NCBI GenBank assembly: GCA_947034885.2
Contig: OX344756.2
Span: forward strand, 20,257,489 to 20,321,488
From: Thuidium tamariscinum
Lineage: Eukaryota > Streptophyta > Bryopsida > Hypnales > Thuidiaceae
Direction of reading: 5' to 3'
Length of the DNA stretch: 64,000 bases
In this document: positions 58,341 to 64,000 of the stretch, piece by piece
How the letters are laid out: each line of letters starts with the position of its first letter
Numbering within the stretch: the first letter of the stretch is position 1
Translations under genes and position numbers: made by a program
The notes under the pieces: generated by a model
Seen by the model: the letters and a program-made list of their open reading frames with translations, nothing else
What the model was told of the DNA's origin: nothing
The model's database searches: none

Positions 58341-58959
58341 CTAAACACCTCAATCCTTTTTTGAATTTTTACACATTTTTTCTTATAGCTTTGTACAAAT
58401 ATATCATTTGCCAGATTGTAATGAATTTGGTCATTAAGAAAAATTATCTTTTCTAGATTCAAATATTACATTTGATAAATGAAAAGTTAGTTGGATGAAA
58501 TAGTGCCTTGAAACCCTCTGTTCATTGTCCGCAATATGGACGTTAAAGCACTTCAGGGGTAAACATGCTCTTTCGTTCTTGGTATGGGCCTGATGGGACC
58601 CAGTTTGAGTTTGTGTTGCCAAGAATGCCAACAATGCCCTAATCCAGGCCAGCAATGCCTTCAGCACAAAGGCCGAGCAAGAGCCTCCAGTCAAGTTGGC
58701 TGCCTTTGGTCATGGGATCATGGCCATAATTCCTTTTGGGGTTAAGGGGGAAGCTGTTCAGGTGGAAACTGTCCATTATTTCCTTCCATTCCGTTCCCCC
58801 ATTGGCTTCTGTCAGTCAGTCACTGGCTCAGGGTGGGGGTCATGCGGTCGGTCATGGGCTCATGGCCATTCAGTTGCTTCATTAAAGAACTGCGAACCAG
58901 TGACTGAGGCGGAAACACAGTAAAGTTAAGTGAAGTTAACTCCCTGCATCAGTGAGGGT

Positions 58960-59045
58960 TTTTTGGGTGTGCGTGTCAGTTTGTTGGCTTTGGGGTATAG
59001 GCTGAAATTTGGAGGGAGAGTGCCAGAGGAGCCAAAACCTACATA
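58960..59045. repeat. Dispersed inverted repeat (partner 55185-55240)
   Basis: TTTGTTGGCT, GGCTGAAATTTGGAGGGAGA and GTGCCAGAGGAGCCAAAACC; opposite orientation to the partner, with an inserted TTGGGGTATA. Confidence 0.75.
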
Positions 59046-59098
59046 ACATTCAGCAGCACATTGGGGCTCCGCCTGTTTTTACACTGAAGGGTGTGGCA

Positions 59099-59427
59099 TA
59101 AGGTAGAAGGTCCTATAATGGACCATCTAAGGGCTGAAACTGAATTTTGGGGAGGTGAAACATCTTGAAATAATTTTCAGTATATTTACCTACAAAGATA
59201 AGTGAAATTGACATCTAACCCAAGTCATTTTATATATTTTGAAGCTTTTTGAATTAGTTATCAAATTTTGAAGTTGAAAGGGCTTAGGGCTCTAAAATGG
59301 TGCCCTAGCTAAAATGTACACTGTCAGTACACTACTGCAGGCTATGAAAAGCAACATATACAAACATTGTACATTTAAGATAGGGCACCATTTTAATGCC
59401 CGCTCCATTTTAGGACCTCTTACCTTA
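59099..59427 (+). mobile_element. TAAGGTAG-family MITE, copy 3
   Basis: 329 bp. It begins TAAGGTAGAAGGTCCTATAA and ends AGGACCTCTTACCTTA. Contains CATCTAAGGGCTGAAACTG, AACATCTTGAAATAATTTTC and an internal TGTACA-type hairpin. The flanks GGTGTGGCA and TTCCACACCC are inverted to each other, so it may be inserted within another hairpin element. Confidence 0.85.
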
Positions 59428-60332
59428 TTCCACACCCAAAAGCCTCTCCATCCTCCACATGTCCACTTATTTCAGTAGTTACTTATGAAACACTGTTCGG
59501 GTGTCCAATATTCCACACCCTTCAGAAGGCAAAGACACCCAATGCTACTGAATGTTATGTAGCAGGCCAAGCAAAATTTCAATCAACAAAGAAATGCTAT
59601 GTTACCTCGAGTTGCATAAGTTACTCATTTCATTTGTCAAAAAAAAGGGGAATATAAAAAACAAGGAACATTCCCAATGTATTACAGTAAGGTTACCAGC
59701 TGCATCAGTACTTGTTTTATTTGTTAAAAGAAAGGAATGGAAAAACTTCCAACATACTAAGTTACAGAAAGTTTACTCCCTGCATGCTTGTTTCATTCGT
59801 TAAAAAAAAAAGAGAAAAAACTCCTAAGGTGGGTACATCCAAAAGTGCCACTTATTCATATTGTGTCTAGTTATAGTTATTATGCTGTTCAGATTTTTAT
59901 ACTAACAGTCTTGTTGGCGAGTGAAAGCATGTTCCAACACACCCAAAAATGTAGGATTTGGATATCGTGTGCAAAAGTTATTAATAGTCAAAGTTTGTTT
60001 CTGAAAGTGCCATCTATAGTCTGGGTACATGACTCATTTTGGAAATGTATACACATTGTAGATGACACTTTAAGGTCAGGTGCCATTTTGGATGTACTTC
60101 CCTTAGAGTGTTTTTGTTTTGTTTTTGTGGTGAAAACTCCCAGCGTATTACAGTACTACTGAGAGTTGTAAGGTTACTCCCTGCCTCAGTACTTGTTTCA
60201 CTCTACATTTGTTAGAAAAAAAATAAAAAAATAAAACAGAAAAAACTTGTGTACACTCCTGCCTTGATGGATTGATTTTACCATCCCGGCCTTGCAGGAG
60301 TCAGTCAGTCCACTGGTGAGGGAGAATTTCCT

Positions 60333-60825
60333 GGGGCAGGGAGAACTGACCCCCTCGCTCGGCCACTTGGGTAAAACGCTGTAATTTTTTTTTTTCACAC
60401 AATTTTTTTTTGCAAATTTTGAATTCATATTTGCAATCAGAGACCACAAATTAGCAAGGGGAGATGAAAGTAGGGGTGATCACGGCCCAAACTAGGAGGC
60501 TTTTTGTTTTGATTGCACCTCTAGTAAAACATGGTAAGGCCGAGCGAGGGGGCCAATCCACCCAGATCATTTCTTGGGGTGGGTCAATCTGCAGCTGAGC
60601 AGCTTAGCTAATTTAGGGCGGGGAGAACTGACCCCCTTATTGCCCCAGTCAACGATAGGTTGACTAAATTGCCCCCTATTTTGTGCCGTATATTTCGGAT
60701 TTTCCTCTCGCCTCCCAGCTAATTAAGGGCCTCTAATTCCACATATGAATTCAAAATTTGCGAAAAATAAAAAATTCCAGGGTTTGCCCCAGCAGGGCAA
60801 TAAGGGGGTCAATTCACCCTGACCG
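60333..60825. mobile_element. Inverted-repeat element with long (about 110 bp) diverged ends
   Basis: The left end (GGGGCAGGGAGAACTGACCC, TTTTTGCAAATTTTGAATTC) reappears inverted at the right end (GAATTCAAAATTTGCG, GGGGGTCAATTCACCCTGA). An internal copy of GGGGAGAACTGACCCCC lies near 60618. No coding frame. Confidence 0.7.
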
Positions 60826-61960
60826 CTAATTTACCCCCCTCGACTTCCCAGCTACCGAACTCAATGAAACCAACCGGACTCCATCAATGAAGGGGCCGGA
60901 ACTCCCGAACTCCCAAACTCCCGAAGGGAAGGCAAGGGGAGTGTACCTTCTCTTGACTCCACCTTCACCGACGACGACGGACTCCAAATCTACAACAATC
61001 CATGCATCTCGGGGACAGCCTAGGCCTTAGCAGGCCAAATGGATCTGAAAATGCAACATATCATACTAAGAGCATCCCCACGCCTATGCAAAACAAGACA
61101 CAAACTGGGCAAGTGGCTGGGCCTAGCCAAATTTGGTGATGGCTCAGCCAAATGGCAAGCTATCACCAAATCGAGAATCAACCCAGCATGCCTTTTTTTT
61201 TTTGTCTTTTTTCCAACTTCTGAGGCACTTGGGATTAGAAAAAGTCTTTCTCATGTCGGAATCTCTTTAGGTGGCACCTTGAAGTCCAAAATGGGATGAC
61301 AATGCCCTAATTTTGAAAGATAGATCTTTTTATTGTAATTAGATTTTGGCATTATAATTGTACCATCATACTCAAATGTTTTAAATTATTTACTATGTGA
61401 GGGTCAAATAGAAGAATCTTTTCAAAATATAAAGATATCTATATTACAAAGTTTGGTCATATGAAACGTAACATTGAACACTTCCTAGATTATATTTTTA
61501 TTACTTAATGGAGTGATTTTTGAAATGAAAGATGCGCATATGGATGTTCTCTACATATCTATGCAATTGGGTTCAAAAAACATATCACCAATTGTTTTTA
61601 ACAAAATATTATGTAAAACCATGAGGAGTGATTTAAAAAATAGACCAAAAATAGAATTTAGCTTTTTAAAAATTAGAATTTGGTATGTTTGATTGGAATT
61701 GCATAAGAATGGAGTGTAAATCATGGAAGATGAAAATTTTCAATTTGGTTCCATACTATGCAAACAAATTTGAATGGTAGAGTAGGAAGTTTGTATGATT
61801 ATTAATTGGTACCATACAATATAGTTCAAAAGGCCATATAGGTCTAGAACTAAGGTAGTCTGCTCGTAAAGCGACCATTTAAACCTACCTATCTCATCAT
61901 TGACAGTAATTAATACATACTTCAAACAACATGTCACTTATTCCTTAGATTGAAGTCACA

Positions 61961-62600
61961 TTAGGGCCGCTTCACACTATGGCCAACCAAGTCGAGAAGC
62001 CATGGGAGTGAGTGACCCAAACTTTGGCGAGAGTCCGAAGAAATGGGCTATTAAAAGGCAATAAAAAATAGGATTTAAAGCCTTTGTCCGGTCATAGTGT
62101 GAAGCCTCTAAAGGCCAAGTCCAAAATCCAAACCCTTGGAAATGAACTCCCATGGCCTCTCAATTTAGATGGCCATAGTGTGAAGTCTATAAAGGCCGAG
62201 TCCAAAAGGTCCAACCCCTTGGAAAGGAACTCCCATGGCCTCTCCACTTGGACGGCTATAGTGTGAAGCGGCCTATGGCCAAGCCCAAAGTCCAAACCTA
62301 TGCCAATTTAATGATTAAGATCTTATTAGATTCTGATTTTTAATGAAAAAACTCCCACGGCTTCTCAAGTAGAATTTGGGTCTTCATTTTTACTTGACCC
62401 AAATTCTAGTTGAAAGGCCGTCGCCATGTTAGCATTTGCTGGCCATGTAGGCAGTTTTTGGGACATCAAATTTTGATGAACTTTGGATTGTGCTACGTAG
62501 TGTGAAGGGTCAAGAGGCCAAACTCATGGTTTCTTGAAATTTGATTGGTGGAAACCAATGGACTCTCAACCTTTGGCCATAGTGTACAATGGCCCTTAAA
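61961..62600. mobile_element. TIR element with internal 82-bp tandem repeats
   Basis: The left end TTAGGGCCGCTTCACACTAT and the right end TTGGCCATAGTGTACAATGG plus CCCTTAA form inverted repeats. Within it a unit beginning GGYCATAGTGTGAAG occurs at 62090, 62171 and 62254 (spacings 81 and 83), each with CTCCCATGGCCTCTC. The element is non-coding and may be hAT-like. Confidence 0.7.
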
Positions 62601-62647
62601 GCACAATTATTGACTTTTAGAGCAAACCACCTTAGTGTGCATATGTG

Positions 62648-63925
62648 CATTTGTTCATTTTGTTGTGGCAGATTGGCAGTGTTTCAATCGAGTGCCGTGG
62701 TGGTAACTCAACTCTCATGCCATGGGATATACCCCCATCCGACAATGATCCAACAAGAAAAAATGATTATGGAAAGAGAAAGCTTCCAAAGAAGATTACA
62801 CCTGTAAAAAAAAATAGACGACAACAAAGAATCTGATTGCTCTACATGACGTCATGAACCTCTAAGGAAGGAGGCCCATAAAGTATCCATCTAAGAGCTG
62901 AAACTAAATTTGAAGGGAGTGAAGTGGAATTGGCATCTAATTCAAGTTGTTTCATATTTTTTTGGAGCTTTGTTGTGAAATTAGTTATAAATTTTTGAAG
63001 TCAAAATGACAAAGGGCTCTATAATTGTCTACCCCCTCAAATGTACATTATTTGTACATTCCTGTAAAGATGGAAAAAAAACATGTATAAACAATGTACA
63101 TTTGAGAAGGTGGATTGTTTTAGAGTATGAACGGTTTTCAAGCCTCCTCCCTTTACATGCTTTTTAGATTACTACAGATACTAAGCATAGAGGAGTTAGT
63201 ATTAGTCACTATTGTTTTTACAAGTGCCCTTCCTATCTTTAATTCAAGTATTTTGGGGATAAATTGGAAAGTTTAAGAGCACCTAAATGATGACGTCCTC
63301 AAAGATGGTATTTCTGTTGGCCCTATTTTGGATTTGTTTCATTCATTGAACCTCCACTATGTCAAGGTTTGAGTCTACTCAGCCTTTGGTGTAAAATACT
63401 CCTTCCCTGCACTTTATAATGAAATCCACTCCTTTTTCTATGAAATGATCTAATCATTAGCTACCCCCACAAAAACAAAACAAAACAACAACTAGGGCTT
63501 GTATTGATGAGAATCCAGACAGACGCCTAGAAAATTCCAAATTTAGCTGGGTAATATTTTGACAATTTGACCAAATTGAATCTTCACGATGTCCGCAGCC
63601 CATGCCCCTTAAGCTGTGATTGACCCCGTGGCCACTGGCCACCATTCATTTTGAGAAGTCTGTGAAACAAACAATTAGTCAGAGAAATCAATCAATAAAC
63701 AAATAACAAAGTAATACAGAGACAATTCATGCATCTTGGCAAATATAAATCTCAACAAGAATAGTCACTAGTCAGACTTCAAAGCAATGTGGATCCTTAA
63801 ACCTCAAGCCTGAATCCACTGCAAGACACTCAGTAAGCTGAAGCTCTACTGTAGCTAGCTAATCTTTGCTTGATGAATTAGACCGATTCCGCAAGGGAAA
63901 TATTGTTTCGAGGTCGTCACAGTTA
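62648..63925. repeat. Dispersed duplication, copy 2 (partner 40335-41450)
   Basis: Same blocks and order as copy 1. It differs by a MITE insertion at 62863-63155 and by loss of most CpG sites. This copy looks older or more heavily mutated. Confidence 0.85.
62863..63155 (+). mobile_element. TAAGGTAG-family MITE, copy 4, nested in the duplication
   Basis: It begins TAAGGAAGGAGGCCC and ends GCCTCCTCCCTTTA. Contains CATCTAAGAGCTGAAACTAA, TTGGCATCTAATTCAAGTTG and an AAATGTACATTATTTGTAC hairpin. The corresponding place in copy 1 of the duplication (after TTGCTCTACATG, 40655) lacks it. Confidence 0.85.
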
Positions 63926-64000
63926 CAGTGGAAACATCCAAAACCGTCCAAATAAGGAATTCAGCATAGTTGGAGGCAATGTTTTTCTAAAATTGATGTT

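Overview
The window looks like AT-rich nuclear DNA of a land plant, probably a non-seed lineage, although the organism cannot be named from sequence alone. The evidence is spliceosomal introns with good GT/AG borders, CACTA-type fold-back elements with 3-bp target duplications, gag and retropepsin remnants of plant LTR retrotransposons, a TKL-type Ser/Thr kinase, and large stretches of decayed repeats. No bacterial-style operons, rRNA or tRNA genes were seen.

Layout. 0-4.2 kb: a minus-strand gene with a DUF7869-type, RNase H-like domain (846 codons), continued upstream in the same frame across one TAG, and flanked on both sides by short palindromes. 4.2-12.9 kb: no genes; a 174-178 bp satellite array whose monomers carry a 28-bp palindrome (9.0-11.9 kb), with older relatives at 6.7-7.7 kb. 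12.9-22.4 kb: the most interesting locus, a multi-exon plus-strand gene. Its two large exons read as a ParB/sulfiredoxin-like domain followed by a beta-class (N6-adenine/N4-cytosine) DNA methyltransferase-like domain with degenerate catalytic and SAM motifs. Later exons add an acidic, nuclear-type tail (carrying in-frame stops and a frame change) and, in phase, an FCP1/NIF-type phosphatase-like domain. 22.4-31.4 kb: remnants of LTR retrotransposon(s) on the minus strand. 31.4-32.8 kb: a protein kinase gene cut off after its DVYSF motif where the retroelement sequence begins. 32.8-64 kb: no convincing gene; a mosaic of non-autonomous DNA transposons (two CACTA elements with TSDs, a likely third, a two-copy family with 4-bp TSD, a four-copy TAAGGTAG family, others), tandem repeats and a diverged duplication of about 1.2 kb.

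The signal that conventional annotation does not explain is a family of 18 near-identical 21-bp palindromes, with arms TTTAGGTCGA and TCGACCTAAA around one central base. They occur only at 0.1-4.2 kb and 14.2-21.3 kb, always outside the inferred exons, and several lie a fixed short distance from splice sites. They surround both the DUF7869 gene and the ParB/methyltransferase-like gene. A ParB-like protein gene peppered with palindromes resembles a parB-parS arrangement; self-complementary intron ends could also aid splicing by pairing across introns. Both ideas are inference, but both can be tested.

Most in-frame stops that break otherwise open frames here (three TAG in the palindrome-bearing genes; TAG, TGA and TAA in the retroelement) are one C-to-T step from CAG, CGA or CAA, which fits decay of methylated cytosines.
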